Made by a program: the position numbers and the translations under genes. Under the pieces are notes generated by a model. The model was not told where the DNA came from and searched no databases. It saw only the letters and a list, made by a program, of their open reading frames with translations. This document shows, in pieces, positions 45,511 through 59,442 of a stretch of 64,000 bases of DNA (positions are counted from its first letter, which is position 1; every line of letters starts with the position of its first letter). Where the stretch lies: NCBI RefSeq assembly GCF_009389715.1, contig NC_052399.1:13953646-14017645 (forward strand), in the 5' to 3' direction. This DNA comes from Phoenix dactylifera (lineage: Eukaryota; Streptophyta; Magnoliopsida; Arecales; Arecaceae).

Positions 45511-48500
45511 ATGGAAGCTCTCACCGAGCTCTGCGATCTGGTCGCCCAGAACCCGGATCTCTTCGCCGACAAGCTCGCCTGGATCTGCGGCCGCTGCCCC
45601 CCTACGGCCCTCCTCCGACCCCTCCCCTCCGCCGGCCCCGCCGGAGGCGGCGGGCGCGTCTCCCGCTCCCACCTCCACGCCCTCCTCGCGCTCGCCCGCT
45701 TCTTGTCCCGCTGTCCCTCCCCGCCTCCCCCCTCCGCCCGATCCCCCCTCCTCGACTTCCTCCGCGTCGTCCCCTCCACCGCCTTCCGCTCCTCCTTCTG
45801 GCCCCAGTCCTTCCCTCTCGACTCCATTGCCTCCTTCTTCTCCGATCTCCTCCGCTACGCCTCCCTCGCCGCCGACCGCTCACCGGAACTCGCCTCCGAC
45901 CTATCTGCCTTCCTCGGCGAAACCCTCGTCTCCGCCACCCTCTACGCCGGGGACGACCCCGCCATCGCCCGCGCTTTCCTGGCTGCCGTCGCCCAGAGCT
46001 GCCCCCCCTTGATCCCGGCCGACGCTGAGCGCCTCGTCGGCAGCCTCCTTGACCAGTTCGGCCCCCCTGCCGACGAGGCGGCGACATCTTCCTCGGAGAA
46101 CTCCTCGTCCTGGAGCTCCTCCGCCCAGAGCACGCCGTCCAAGGGGAAGGCCAAGGAGGAGGACAGGGAGGTCGCGGATGATGGGACGAGCGTGGTGTCT
46201 TCATCGTCCAAGGAGAATGAGGGCAGCGGCATTTCCCGGAGGAGCAGCGTGGATCGGTTGGGGACCACCGGGGGAGGAGGGGGGTCGCCGGCGGTGAGGC
46301 AGGACGTGGCGGCCTTCGAGGAGGAGTCTGTCGAGGGATTGGAGAAGCAAGAGATTGCCTTTAGGTTGTTCGGGCAGGTGCTGGATAGGGTGGGCGTGAT
46401 CAAGTCCGGGCAAGTGGAGCAGGTCAGGATGGTGGCGGCGAAGCAGCTCAAATCTCTGCCAGCATTTCTCAAGGTCTGTAGGCTCTGTCTCTAACTATCC
46501 AAATATTTTTTCCCCCAGTTCTATGTGAGGTTCGAAATGGTGTATTGAGGTAGAGTAGACCGATGATCCTGTACTCATTTGGCCGGCTATGGAAAGAAAA
46601 AGCTTGCATCTGCTCCCCCAAAACTATAACCTGTCAATCAAAGTTCGCTGTTGAGGTCCATTTCTATGATTACGTTCCATTTTCGATGTTGGCTTTCTTT
46701 TAGGCTGTAAGTGGAACTATTTTGGATCTTTTTGGTAAGAGGAACTATTTTTCTATCAACAGTCATGTTTTATTAATTTCGTAGAATTCGGTTTGTTAGG
46801 AAGTTGATGTTTATACTAAAGAAGGAAGTGAAAACGAAGTGAAAGAAAAAAAAATTCACGAATTTCACTTGAAGTTGTCATTCAAAGGATGTTTGAGAAT
46901 ATGAGGATATACCTACATATTTCTTGAAACCTCAGCTTGCTTATAAAACACAATTAGAGATTATTCTTGACTCTTCTAGTAATCCTTTTCTTTTTTGCTG
47001 ATATAAACTTGAATGGCGCATGGCTTTCCTGTCCAATTCACTGACTTTGAATTGGTTACAGCATTGTGCCAATGGGTGTTACAGCTGAAACTCTTGTCTG
47101 TGTTTTCCATTTCTAGATTCGAAAGCGTGATTGGAGAGAACAGGGAGCACAACTGAAAGCTAGAATAAACACGAAACTTTCCTGCTGTCAAGCAGCGACC
47201 TTGGTGCAAATTAAGAGTCTTGTCTCTTTGGATTCGGTTAACAAGTCCTCCAAAGATGTGTTGCGTCGGACACTTGCTTTGTTCCTTGATGCTGCAGAAG
47301 CATGCATACTCTCTTCATGGCGAAAATTGAAGATATGTGAGGAGCTGTTCAGCACATTGCTCGGTGGAATCAGTAAGATAACTGTCTCTCGTGGGGGCCA
47401 GCTGCTCCGGGTGTTGCTAATTCCCTTGAAGCCTCTTGTTCTGACTACATGTGCTCAGGTATGCACCTTGCTTTATTTTTGATATGTGGCATGCTATTTA
47501 TACCCGGACATGCAAGTTATATTATAGCTTGATGATACAGGCTGATATGGTGCGAAATAATCAGGGGGCAATGTTTGAGACCGTCACAAAGCTAAGCTGT
47601 GAAATTATTGAGTTTGGATGGAGTAAGGATAGGGCTCTTGTTGACACATTTATCATGGGTTTAGCTGCGTGCATCCGCGAACGAAATGATTATGAGGAGC
47701 AGGTTTGTATAATTATTAAATCCTCATAACATCGTTATAGGTTTGTGTATTCTTCTCTTGTTTATGCAATTCTCAAAGCCTCAACATCATAGGTGAACAT
47801 TTATGAACTTCCATATGGTGCATACTGATCTGTAACCCATTATTAATGAATATGCTTTCCTGAAACCATTATTCATTATTGTTGAATGTGCTATCTTGAC
47901 AGTTGCTTAACATTTATCTTTGGATTATAGGCTTATCTTGAAACAGGCAAATTGTTAAACTGATATATGGTTGTCTAGGTATCATGCTTTTATTCATTTT
48001 CTAATTTTTATCCAGTGGACAGCATAACTTGTGCTTGGCTACTGTCTAATGTTATCACGTTTTATGATTACTGTTTGATTGGTGAGGTTTTCGACATACC
48101 TTGTTTGTTATCAAAGTACCTGTCGAGTGTGAGTTCTGTTTTCCAGACACTTGATTAATGCTGGAGCCCATTGTTTATATTTCCTATTTCAGGATGGGAA
48201 AGAAAAACAGGCTGTTCCTGTTGTGCAGCTAAATCTTATACGCTTACTGGCTGACTTGAGCATATATGTTAATAAGTTGGAGGTTGTAGACATGATATTG
48301 CCCCACTTCATTGAAAATCTCGAAGAGGGTGATGCTTCAGCTCCAAGTTTATTGCGTCTCCGAGTATGGAACCTTGTCTCCTCAGCATGTACATGCTTTG
48401 TCATTAATTTTTATCATTTGACCATACTATATTTTGTGGTTATCTTATTATATATATGTTCATGTGAGCTAGTATCTTACAAACCAACTGAACTGGTTTT

Positions 48501-51500
48501 TGCAAATATTTCAGCTACTAGATGCAATATCACTTATGGCTTGTTTGGGATTTGAGAAGTCATATCGCGAGACAATTGTTTTGATGACAAGAAGTTATTT
48601 AGAAAAAATTAAAGCTTTAGGATCTACAGGAAACAATACATCACCCCCAGAAGCTACCACAGAGCGAGTTGAGGTTTGTTTCAGGTTCCTTGTGGGTCTC
48701 CAAAATATATTTTGTCTTGCAGACGTATGACACTATTGCTAACTAACTGTTTCAACCATTTTCTAGACTCTTCCTGCAGGGTTTCTTCTAGTTGCTTCTC
48801 GTCTTGCCAATCCAAAACTGAGATCTGACTGTCGCCATCGGCTATTGTCTTTGTGCTCTGATGTGGGTCTCGCTGCTGAATCTAAAAGTGGGAGGTAGGA
48901 TGCTATATGATCTATGAAGGCCCTGAAAATGTTTGCTGTTCGAACTTCTGATTAGATCAGTTTCATAGTAACATTTGTGCAATCTAGGGAGCCACCAAAT
49001 GCCAGTGTTCTTACTGGATGCTGGCTAGGCACCTATGTGCATGATTTAGCTAGGTGGGTGCCTTGATGTCCAGGTAGCCACCTGATTATTTACCAAGATT
49101 TTTGTGATGTCATGTTCTGCGGAAGCAGAAAATGTTGAGTATTGGGTGGCTGCTTTGGCACTCAGAGGCTCTAGCATAGCTATCTTGTCAAACTTTCAGT
49201 TTTTTTATTGAAATGCTTATCTCAGTGAGCATGCCCTTTTTTCCCTGATTTACTGTTTTTTCTTTCTGATTATATTCTCAAACTGGCATTCTGGTCACCT
49301 AGGAGCGGAGCTGATTTCATGGGTCCACTACTTCCGGCGGTTGCAGAAATATGCTCTGATTTTGATCCTTCTTCTAAAGTTGAACCTTCACTCTTAAAAC
49401 TCTTTCGCAATCTGTGGTTCTATATTGTTTTATTTGGGCTAGCACCTCCTATTCAACAAAATCAGGTTCCGACAAAATCTGTCTCCACTTCGTTGAATAG
49501 TCTGGGAAGCATCGGTACAATTGCTCTTCAAGCTGTGACTGGCCCGTACATGTGGAATAGTCAATGGTCTGTAGCTGTTCATCGCATTGCACAAGGAACA
49601 CCGCCTCTGGTAAGTTAAATGTAGAGGTAGCTGAATGATATTATTGGTGGCCCTCAAATTAAATAAAATTCATCTAATCTAGGTTTTGCAATACTGTAAT
49701 TTTTTGGCTTCATAGGCTCTTTCTTCTTCCCTTTATATGATGCTCACTATATAGCCATAATATCTGTAAAATACATGCCCTCTGGAAGCAGGGTGGTGTA
49801 CTTGTATATGGCATCTCAATTCTTTTTCTTTTTCAAAAAATAAGTTTTATCCTATTTTTGATGTTTGTCTCTTTTCTATATTGAGGAGGGTGTCTTCCAT
49901 ATATTTATGTGGTTCCCTCCCAACCATTTCTTTCAGTTTAAGGGTATGCTATGCTTGATTTCATATTCTTAAGGTTATCACTCCTATCAACCGAGATATG
50001 GGTTCAAACCATGGTCTGCCGTACCGGTCCGGGCCGCCACCGGTACGCCGGCCGGTGGTTCAAACCTTTGATATTTAGAGTTACACAGGAAAAAATGGCA
50101 CACATTGTTGGCTAGATCTGATAATAAGATAATTATGCTGCTTTATTGTGATTGTGGATGTAAAGTTTCACTGTCGGTAATATCTAACTTTGATCTTAGA
50201 TTTGTTTCTCATAGGTTGTTAGTTCGGTGAAATGGCTTGAAGATGAGTTGGAACTAAATGCTCTCCACAACCCAGGTAGTCGTCGAGGTAGTGGCAATGA
50301 GAAAGCTGCTGTAGGTCAAAGAACTGCTCTTTCTGCTGCTTTAGGAGGTCGAGTCGAGGTAGCAGCAATGAGCACAATTTCAGGTTTGGGTGCAATTTTA
50401 TATTAGAGTAAAATTTTAGTTTGTTATTGTTGACCATTTCTACATGTGGGTTCTTAGACCTTGCTTTTGATTTCCAATAACTATTCATATATTTTGCTAA
50501 ATTGTAATTGCACATCTCAAGCAAAAAAGAATCAGTCAAATATATTGTAAAGTTTCTTGTAAATAACATGTGCTCTCTACCTTTCGTCAACAGGTGTTAA
50601 GGCTACATATCTCCTTGCAGTTGCTTTTTTGGAGATAATACGTTTTAGTAGCAACGGCGGAATACTCTCTAGTGACTCCACTATGACCATGCCAAAAAGT
50701 GCATTCAGTTGTGTATTTGAATATCTACTCACTCCAAACTTGACGCCAGCTGTTTTTCAGTGTTTGACAGCAATTGTCTATAGGGCTTTCGAAACAGCAA
50801 TGGCGTGGCTGGTAGTCTCTGATCCTCAAAGGATGCACATTTTTTTTGGGTGCCATCTTGGTTCTTGTTACATTCTTGCTAATAATTTGTTGATTGTCTG
50901 GAATATATTTATATGTTGTGCATATGCTTACCTGTATACTTTTTGATTACTTTTCAAGAGTGGTTCTAATCACTGATAGATATGCCAAAGTATTCCAAGT
51001 TCGAAGATCCTTCAGTCTTAAGAAAATTCACTATCTTTAGGTTATATTATGGACTCATTAAACTTCCTGAAGAATCCTGTATCAATAAATCTCGACTAAA
51101 GGTACAGGAACATGCTTTATATGGATATGTGAGGTTTGTCATGTCCTTAAGAATTGTTTTGGGAAGTACCCTACAAATTGACAATTGAATGGTCAAGAAA
51201 TTGCACTGTGTTCCATGGATCTCTTCTTTGAAGATATAAGATCTTGATGGATTTATTTTTCTTATTTTTCTTGAGGCTAAAGAATCTTTCTTGCATCACT
51301 CCTCTTTTGAGACATCTTATTTTAATTATAAAACTGTTACGTAGCAGCAAGAAATCATTGACCTGAGACCTTCTTCCTTCCTAGATCATATGGGGCTAAC
51401 CTTTTGTATATTATAACATTTCTTTATTAACATTTTAAAATATCTACCATCTGATATAAACTGGTTCGCCTTACAGCTACTTGCATGAACAAATTCTAGC

Positions 51501-54500
51501 GAACCAGCCATGGGGGCAGTGAGTGGGATCCAATAGCCCCTGTGAATTGTGCTACACCTTGATGTGCAACGCTTGCAATGTTATGATTCTTGATGGCTGT
51601 TGGATCATACATCATTCACCATGTGGCTTGCAAGTTCCTTGATTTGGTAAATTGCATTCTTGTTTAGATATAATTGGAACTGCTGGGCTTCAAGCTAGGC
51701 TGGAGTAAACCTGAGCATAGTTACAAAATCTTCTGTCTTTACAAATTAAATTGTATTTAATTCCCATTACAAGAGCCAACTGTACCATTCATTGGATTTG
51801 ATAGTTCACAAGCCGATCATGAACAGTTTGTGAAATCTGTTAATGAATCACGAGATGGCAAACTGTTCGTGGCCCATGAACGGGCAGATGTGGGAAGCCC
51901 AGCGGAAAAAGGTATAAAGGATGGGATGTGAACATGTGGAGCCTTGGAATGGACCAAAGTGGCAGGGCTTGTGGAAGAAAAGTAAAGAAGGTGGGACTGT
52001 AGAGTGGACACTTAGAGCTTCAAGGAGTGAAACAGAACAAAATAATGAATTCTCTCGATAAGATCGATGGCTGTAAGAGTTTTTAAGTGTCATATTGTGA
52101 CATTGAAGATGGTTCTTTTGTTCCTGGAGGGTCTTTTAGCCTTTCTTTCTTTTTATTTTTTCTTGTAGTTATTTTATATTTTTTTGGCCAAAATAATTCT
52201 CTAGATTTTGGATATCTTAGATTATGTTTTTTTTCTTTAAGTCTCATCTTTTTTGTTGGCTTGAAATTTAACAATTTCAAGTTCTTTTTGATAGTCTTGG
52301 AGACGATATATCAGGAACCGTATAAAATAAGATTTAACTATACATATTATATACTACTTTTTATGTACAATTTTTTTAATCTAAAACTTCTGAGGGAATT
52401 TGAATTTTTTATTTTAAAATTTCAAATTTTTATTGAACCTTTTTAGACTTACTACATTTTTCTGAATTTCAATATTATTAACCAATGTTTGCCGTACGCG
52501 TGCATATCGTCCCATATCGGACATACTGCAACGTACCAGTACTGAATCGAGAGTCGATACGAGGGACGTACAAAGTCTCAATATGCCGAACCAAATCCCA
52601 TATTGGGCATATACCGATATTGTACCAACATGTTACTGGTATGAGGTCTGATATGGAGATACCGGACCTTGTTATTAACCTTCTCATATTATTCTTGAAT
52701 CCAAACTTGTGTCTATGAACCTGAGGCCTTCCCAATTGCAATGTGAGCCATGAATTTCAGGTCTAGCCCAATGCTAGTCCTGCCTTGGCTTGTTATGAAC
52801 CTTGTTTGTGCCCTGGGATTCAATTTACACTGTTTGACTCTTTTTTCTCCATAGAAAAGGACTTGTTGCTCCCTTTAGGCTCCACTATTAGTCATTTTTC
52901 AGAGAATGACATGCTCTATGCCTTTTATTAGAACCCTGTTGTAGGTGGCATGCCAAAGCCTCTTTAATCTTTATTGTCCTAAAAGAAGGGCTGGTTGGTA
53001 TCTGTGGTTAAATCCTCTACACTTTTATAAAGAAGTATGTGCTTTAGAGTTTAGACATTTAATTAGGCCCTGGGATTAGGCATTTTATGAAACCCAACTT
53101 CAAACAAATTGTTGTTTCTAAGAGTGATGGAGTTTCCTGCTCAAATAAATATCCTAGATATCTGTTGTGAGTCTGTTCTTCATGCACACTTATAGGTTGT
53201 ATCATAGGCAATATGCTTGTTTGCCAATTGCCCTAGATTTAGTTCTCACAATAATGGGTCCCTTGTATTCTTGCACGTGTTAGCTCACAAGTGGCTTATT
53301 GGCATGAATCAGCTGTTCCTGCTATCTGCTTGGATGAGCTGGCCCTAGTTAGCTTTGCACTTCTTGATGACGGTCAGGGTCCACTTGCATGTCTATGAGC
53401 TTTCACCAGCACACATGCATGTGCATGAGCCCCCTTTTATGCACCCGTATGTGTGATTTCTTGTGCCTTATTGGTTGGCACAAGCATTAGCATGTGTTTT
53501 GCACCACCATATTTCATTATTGTGGTGATGTTCGAGTGAAGCTTTAGATATATTGTGACATCTTATTGTACCTAAACTTTGGTGGTTGAGTCCATACATG
53601 ACATTATGAAGAAATATATATGAGATAATCCCTCCCCATTTTCATTGTTATTGTAAATCCACCTGTTATGTGCATGCTACCACTCAAATGTATATAACTA
53701 GTTACTTTTCATGCTTCTGTGATATGCTTTCTATGTGATTGTGCCTCCTCACCTCAAGGCAAGAGGTGAGATAAACCCAAGTCAGCCTTTTTTAAACAGT
53801 ACATTTTTTACATTTTTCACAGTGATTTGAAATTCGACCCTGACATTCTCTTTCAGCAACCAAAAATCTTATTCTTCTCAGTTGTAGGAAAAATTACTTT
53901 CTTCCCGTTCCGAACTTAATATCTTTTCTTAAATGGTGTAGTATAGACTTGTGATGAAATATTGTTACATTTATTCTTAATGAGTCATCAATTCTAGGTG
54001 CTCCTTTTTCTTTGGGCTTTAGATTGTGATGTCTTGGTTGTTGATGGACCTACTTGGATGTCCAGGAGGAAAGAATATCTGATATAGGAGAAGAGGCTGA
54101 GAAAAGGGAATCAATACTTTCAGCACATGCATGTTTTCTTATAAAAAACTTGTCTCAAAGGGATGAACATGTTCGTGATATCACTGTTAACATATTAACT
54201 CAGTTGAAGGAAAGATTTCCACAGGTTAGTGCTCTCTTCCTAAGGTATGGCAGTTTTGCTAATATAATTTCTGAGCTTTTGTCGGGTCTGCTGAAGAAAA
54301 ATTCTTTGACGCATCTGCAGGTTTTGTGGAACTCTTCATGTTTGGATGCACTTCTCTTTTCAGTTCATAATGAATTGCCTTCTTCTCAAGTTAATGATCC
54401 TGCTTGGATTGCCACTGTACGTTCTTTATACCAAAAAATTGCTCGGGAATGGATCACTACAGCACTTTCATATGCTCCATGCACCATACAAGGCCTTCTA

Positions 54501-57500
54501 CAGGTTTGCTCAAACTCAACATTTAAAATTATTTAGTATGGACCATTTTCTTCATCATTTTTCTTTGCTTACGTTTGACATTGCTATTATCTTAAGAAAA
54601 TAAATTTCCTCACTGGAGCTGAATGCTATTTGGAACCATGTATCCTTTTGTATGTTGTTGATCAAACTTTAAGCCGTGATGCTCGATTACATATGCTTGC
54701 CAAGCTTCTTTTATCTTGGTTCTTGGCTTTTTGACTCAAGTTAGAGCTTTTTTTTTTCCTTGCATTTTTTACTCGAGTTGTTTAATTGACATTACCTTGT
54801 TTGCTTCTTTAAGAGAGGATACACTTTTTTTCTGTATTTATTGTCTGGTTTAAGTAATTTTTTTCTACAATCATTTAAATACGTAATATCTAAAATAGTA
54901 TTTGATGCACCAGCAATATTTATATGGTAATGTTTGTATATGCTTATTGCATGCATGCTCTTCTTTCTTTAAAATCGATCCACGTACAGTGTCTTTTGCA
55001 TGTTCATACTGATTAATTGCATTGTGAGTGTTTCTGCTGTGCTTGTTGTGTTTCCATCATTTATTAGAAGTCAACATATGATGCTGATCTGCATGCTTTA
55101 ATTGCTTTTCTATCTGTGTTTTGGGACTAGTGAAGGTGTTATCCTTGAGCACTAGATTTTGCAGTTAACTTGTTGGACTATAATACTATTGGCTTATAAC
55201 CAAGGTTTGCCGTCTCGGTACCACACTATGTATTAGTAGTAGTACCATGCTGGTATGGTGCCAGTATGGTTGGCACATGGGTCTGTTTGGCGTACGGAGA
55301 CTTGGTATGCCCCCTACAAATTCTCGCTTTGGTACCAACATGGTATAGTACACCTGGTGGTATCCATCAGTATGGCAAACCTTGCTTGTAACCAAGATAA
55401 TCAATCATTTGGGCTTTACCAACATTATTAAAGATGGTGAATTTTTTCTAGTAATTTGGTGGAGATATGTGTCTTTGTTGTGGTGGCCGATATGCATATT
55501 TGACATTGCGTTAAAGTTCTTTTGTTGACACTAGGACAATTGTGCTTATTATCAAGCAGTATGAATTTGTTTATACTCTGATTGTGATGCCTTATAATGT
55601 TTATTTTGTGTTGTTGATTTGATTATGTTCTCGCATGAAGATATTTATAACTTATGAGTAACTCTTAATTATAGAAGGAAAGAACTTCTGAAACCACCGA
55701 CCCCTCCCACAAATCATATTTTGTTCTCCAATGTGATATGGAAAACTAGTCTGAACTCAAATAACTCATTAGCTTGTTATTGCTCTGTTTATTGATTATT
55801 ACCATCCATTCATTCCACTCTTTATTATTTTTTTTAACTTAGAGTTGTTGAGGTAATATCTACTTTGTACTTGGTCCCCTAATTTTCAGTGGAATGTGTT
55901 GTGTCAGAGGAAAAGAAAAGTGGCATCATCTTATGCAATCTGAGTTTATAGGTTCATAGGATGGATCTTACTGATTCAATTGAAGTGCTTTATGAAGAAT
56001 GAGTTGCTTTGCTTGTGTTATATGGAGTACCTTGCCAACATTTGGGAATATATTATGGTTTGTTTTAACATATCTGCCTATGTGAATCCCATGTGGCTTA
56101 GGACTAAGGTTTCTAACTATGTCCTATCCCATTCATGAGGCGTGACATCTTGCTAGTATTTGGACTTTTTGTGCATTTGAGGAATGTCCTTCTAAGCATG
56201 ATTACTAGGATTATGGTGAGCTGGATGTGTCAAGAGAGCTTTCAAAGTCTTCAAAAACTTGATAATGTCACTGTGACCAGCCTTCAACAGAATAAATGAG
56301 TAAAACAAGTTGTGGGTTGTTGGAATTTCAGGATAGCAATTAAGTGCTTTCTCTTCATTACAGTTGTGCAATGGAACACTTGGAATCCCTGTTATAGTGG
56401 TCCCAGCACCCCAAGCGGGACTTGTTGGTGAAGTTTCTGGATGACACCCAGTTATCATCTTAAAACCTTGTTAATCCTTTTCAAAGGGTCTCCACGAACA
56501 GTCATAACCTAAAGGCTGCAACATCAGGTATGTTGGAGGAGTTGATGATTCATTGATGGAGAAATTTCTTCTGAGACATGGAGCAGACATCGAATTTTGG
56601 GGATCACAACGGGTTTTCCTTCAGCAATATCACCACTTCTCATTACTTATGCAATTAGCTTTTGTGCAGTTGCTAATATTTGGTGACTTTGTTGCAATGG
56701 TTGTTAGTAAATACTTAGATGGCATGTTAATGGGAAATACGTAGGATTAGATAATTACAATTATATGAGGGGTCATGATAATGACATGTGAGTTAGTCGT
56801 AGGGGTGGTGTTTAATGCTACTCTCCACCCTTTCACCATATTCTCCAGTGTAATCCCAAAAATTTGCTCCAGCAAAATGCTAAAAAATGGAAGAAATTTT
56901 AACACTAGTTTTCTTCCAAGCTTACCCCTCTCCACAATCAAATTCTTCTCAGCCTGCACCTCTTATTTTTTCCCAGTAAACCAAGCTTCCAAGTTCACAC
57001 TGAATCCACCCAACTGTGGATGCCACCTCAGCATAATAGCCAAGCCAACGTTCAAGGGAGGGTGACATGGAATTGTTCCATCCCATTATGTCCTAGAAAA
57101 AGGAAAAATGGGAAAAAAAGGAAGGAGCCGGCTCTTCCATTCCTTCATGCCCTCCTCCTTATTGCTGCTGCTTGAATCTCCAGTGATAGTCTCTGCCACT
57201 CAACCTCCTGTTGAGTTCCTTCTTGGTCTATGTTCTTCATAATGTCATCATCCTTATCCATGACCTTGTTAACTCTTTGCTTCATTCATGACCTCCTCCA
57301 GCATGATGACAGAGAGAGTCTTGTGCTCATCAAGGATATCCTCCGAAGCTAGTTGCAGCCATGATGGCAGCAAGCAGGATATTTGGCCATGGCTCCTGAA
57401 GTTGAATTAAAAGAAACCTTGATCATCCATTGATCTTGACCAGATAAGTACAATCCTTGCTCAAAAAATAAATAATCTTAACTCTAATTCCATCTAAATT

Positions 57501-59442
57501 TAACGACTCCGAAAGATCAGGAGATTGCTCAATTCAATAAGGTAGTCCACAGAAATCACTTGAGAAAGACAGTATGGGGAGATGAAGAACAAGGTGGCGG
57601 AGGAAGTCACATGTAGTTGGATAGGGTGGTGGGGAGAGGTAGAAGGCAAATAATGCAACAACCCCATGCCTATTTTTTGCTTTCTTGGGAAATTAAGATT
57701 GGTAAAGTTAATTTAGCCATTGGTAGGAGTACACATGGAAGAATAATACCCACTGATATTTGACAAGTGTGAGAAACTAAGTTAATCTGATCATACTGGA
57801 GAATAAGGTAAATAGGTGGAGGATAGTCGTATTAAACCACCACATTGGGGATGGCTGTTATCATCACCCTTATATGAAATGCTTATTTACATTAATCTTT
57901 CCTTTTGCATTCATGTAGCAGACCTTTGATACGCGGCAACATTGTAATGTCTTACAGCATGGTATGATGAAAATCATCTTTTGGGTTTCAGGCATGGTAC
58001 TTTTGAACTTATGTTACCTTGAAGATTGTTGGTTATACTGGAGTGAGATGGCTGGAAAGACTTGATTCCATATTTGTAAAAATATAATTCTTTGCTGGAT
58101 GATGGATTAAACTTATAGTGTTCCTTGGTGATTTAAAGCAATATAAAATATGCAGTGGCTTTCTTTATGTGTTTCCAATTATTTTTGTATAAAATCTTTA
58201 TAAGTTACTAAATAGCTTGGCATGCCCTGACTATGATATTCATGGTTCATGGTTATTTTGTCTGAACTAGGATATATGGACTTAAGTATTATTCATCTGT
58301 TGTTGAATGTTAATGTCTAGGCTGTTTATGCATGGTGTCCCTTAATTTACATATAGAGAGCACATTCTATTTGTTTCGGTGGATGATTTATCTTTCTTTT
58401 CCATACTTTGATGTATACGATTTCTATGCCAGGAAAACCTTTGTAAGCCAAATGCACTGCAAAGAACACAACATGCATCAGATGTGGTTTCTCTTTTGTC
58501 TGAAATTCGTATTTGTACTGGGAAAAATGATTGTTGGAGTGGCATTAGGACAGCAAATATTCCTGCAGTAATGGATTCTGCTGCAGCAGCATCAGGAGCA
58601 AAAAATGAAGATCCAGAAGGTTGCACTCTGGAAGTGCTCTCAACTGCAATAGTGAGTGCAACAGTTAAGTGCAACCATGCTGGAGAGATAGCTGGTATGA
58701 GAAGACTTTATAATAGCATTGGAGGTTTACAAATGGGTTCACCTCTAAGTTTGGGAGTTGGTCCACAATCCTTAAAAGCAAGGGTGCCCTCTTCACAATC
58801 ACAACTTGAAAAAGAATCATTTAACGAGCTTCTTCTTTTAAAATTTGTTGAAGTTCTTCAGCAATTTGTTGGTACCGCTGAGAAAGGTGAATCGGTGGAT
58901 AAGACTTCATTTCATGAAACATGTTCTCAGGCTACTGCATTACTTCTTTCACACATGGTATATCTTCGATGTTTCTTTTGAAGCTTGCCTTTCTGATCAC
59001 TATTCTGTTTCATCAGAAGAAATTCCCCCTTTCTTCAGTCATCCATAACACACTCAGATTAAATGTGATCATTTTTGTTCAGGGTTCCGAGTCAAAATTA
59101 AATCTAGAAGGATTCTCACAGCTACTACGACTTCTTTGCTGGTGTCCTGCTTATATTTCAACACCAGATGCGATGGAGACTGGAATATTTATTTGGACAT
59201 GGCTAGTTTCTGCAGCACCTTCACTGGGACCCCTGGTCCTTGCTGAACTTGTTGATGCATGGTTATGGACAATAGATACAAAACGTGGATTGTTCGCATC
59301 AGACATGAGATATTCAGGTCCTTCTGCAAAATTGAGACCTCACCTCATTCCTGGTGAGCCAGAGGCACCTCCTGAAAGGGATCCAGTGCAAGGACTAGTT
59401 GCCCATAAACTCTGGCTTGGGTTTTTTATTGACCGTTTTGAG
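45511..59442 (+). CDS. PI4KA1: Phosphatidylinositol 4-kinase alpha 1, N-terminal 13 exons (3' end beyond window)
   Basis: Exons: 45511-46473, 47117-47458, 47541-47702, 48193-48363, 48515-48673, 48767-48894, 49303-49609, 50215-50383, 50594-50811, 54066-54224, 54321-54503, 58433-58957, 59083-59442. All are GT-AG and keep one frame through 1282 codons. Diagnostic stretches include MEALTELCDLVAQNP at the start, EKQEIAFRLFGQVLDRV, SYRETIVLMTRSYLEK, GPLLPAVAEICSDFDP, VKCNHAGEIAGMRRLYNSIGG and LLRLLCWCPAYISTPDAMET. All match the alpha-helical N-terminal region of plant PI4K alpha 1 (about 2030 aa in Arabidopsis). The lipid-kinase domain lies downstream of 64000. The enzyme makes PI4P at the plasma membrane in a complex with NPG, HYC and EFOP proteins. 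Residues about 175-270 are a Ser-rich, poorly conserved linker. Exon 1 is GC-rich; later exons are AT-rich. An upstream in-frame TTG is not used. I see no frameshift or stop. Confidence 0.95.
50002..50065. mobile_element. 48-bp micro-MITE in intron 7 with exact 8-bp duplication
   Basis: GTTCAAAC flanks 50010-50057 on both sides (50002-50009 and 50058-50065). The insert begins CATGGTCTGCCGTACCGG and ends CCGGCCGGTG, so the ends are loosely inverted. It shares the TCTGCCGTACCGGT words with the longer MITEs in introns 9 and 11. It is probably an extreme deletion derivative of the same hAT-type family. Confidence 0.65.
50812..54065. other. Intron 9 of PI4K alpha, 3.25 kb
   Basis: Non-coding. Apart from the MITE at 52483-52671 I recognise no element. 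Segments around 51480-51620 and 52730-53480 resemble ordinary unique intron sequence. Confidence 0.55.
52475..52679. mobile_element. hAT-type MITE in intron 9 with exact 8-bp duplication
   Basis: TTATTAAC flanks 52483-52671 on both sides (52475-52482 and 52672-52679). The 189-bp insert begins CAATGTTTGCCGTACG, and its last bases (GGACCTTG) give CAAGGTCC on the opposite strand. GGTA/TACC words recur inside. An 8-bp duplication and CA-GG-type ends indicate the hAT superfamily. Confidence 0.85.
54504..58432. other. Intron 11 of PI4K alpha, 3.9 kb
   Basis: Holds the MITE at 55201-55384. A segment at about 56190-57650 has a different texture (CCTCCTCC- and CATGACC-rich, with broken minus-strand frames at 56192-56458 and 56747-56959) and could be an old inserted sequence, but no domain is identifiable. 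Confidence 0.5.
55193..55392. mobile_element. hAT-type MITE in intron 11 with 8-bp duplication
   Basis: The 184-bp insert (55201-55384) begins CAAGGTTTGCCGT and ends ATGGCAAACCTTG, an 11-bp perfect terminal inverted repeat. Flanks CTTATAAC (55193-55200) and CTTGTAAC (55385-55392) are an 8-bp target duplication with one change. GGTACC and AGTACC words recur in the subterminal parts. Confidence 0.9.

Noticed and set aside
45602..46472. Long minus-strand frames opposite exon 1 of PI4K alpha
   Set aside because: Arg/Gly/Pro-rich by-products of GC-rich coding DNA; exon 1 itself matches the kinase N terminus.
56192..57400. Possible gene or retroelement fragment in intron 11
   Set aside because: Fragments with some proline- and cysteine-containing frames, but no recognisable domain or border.
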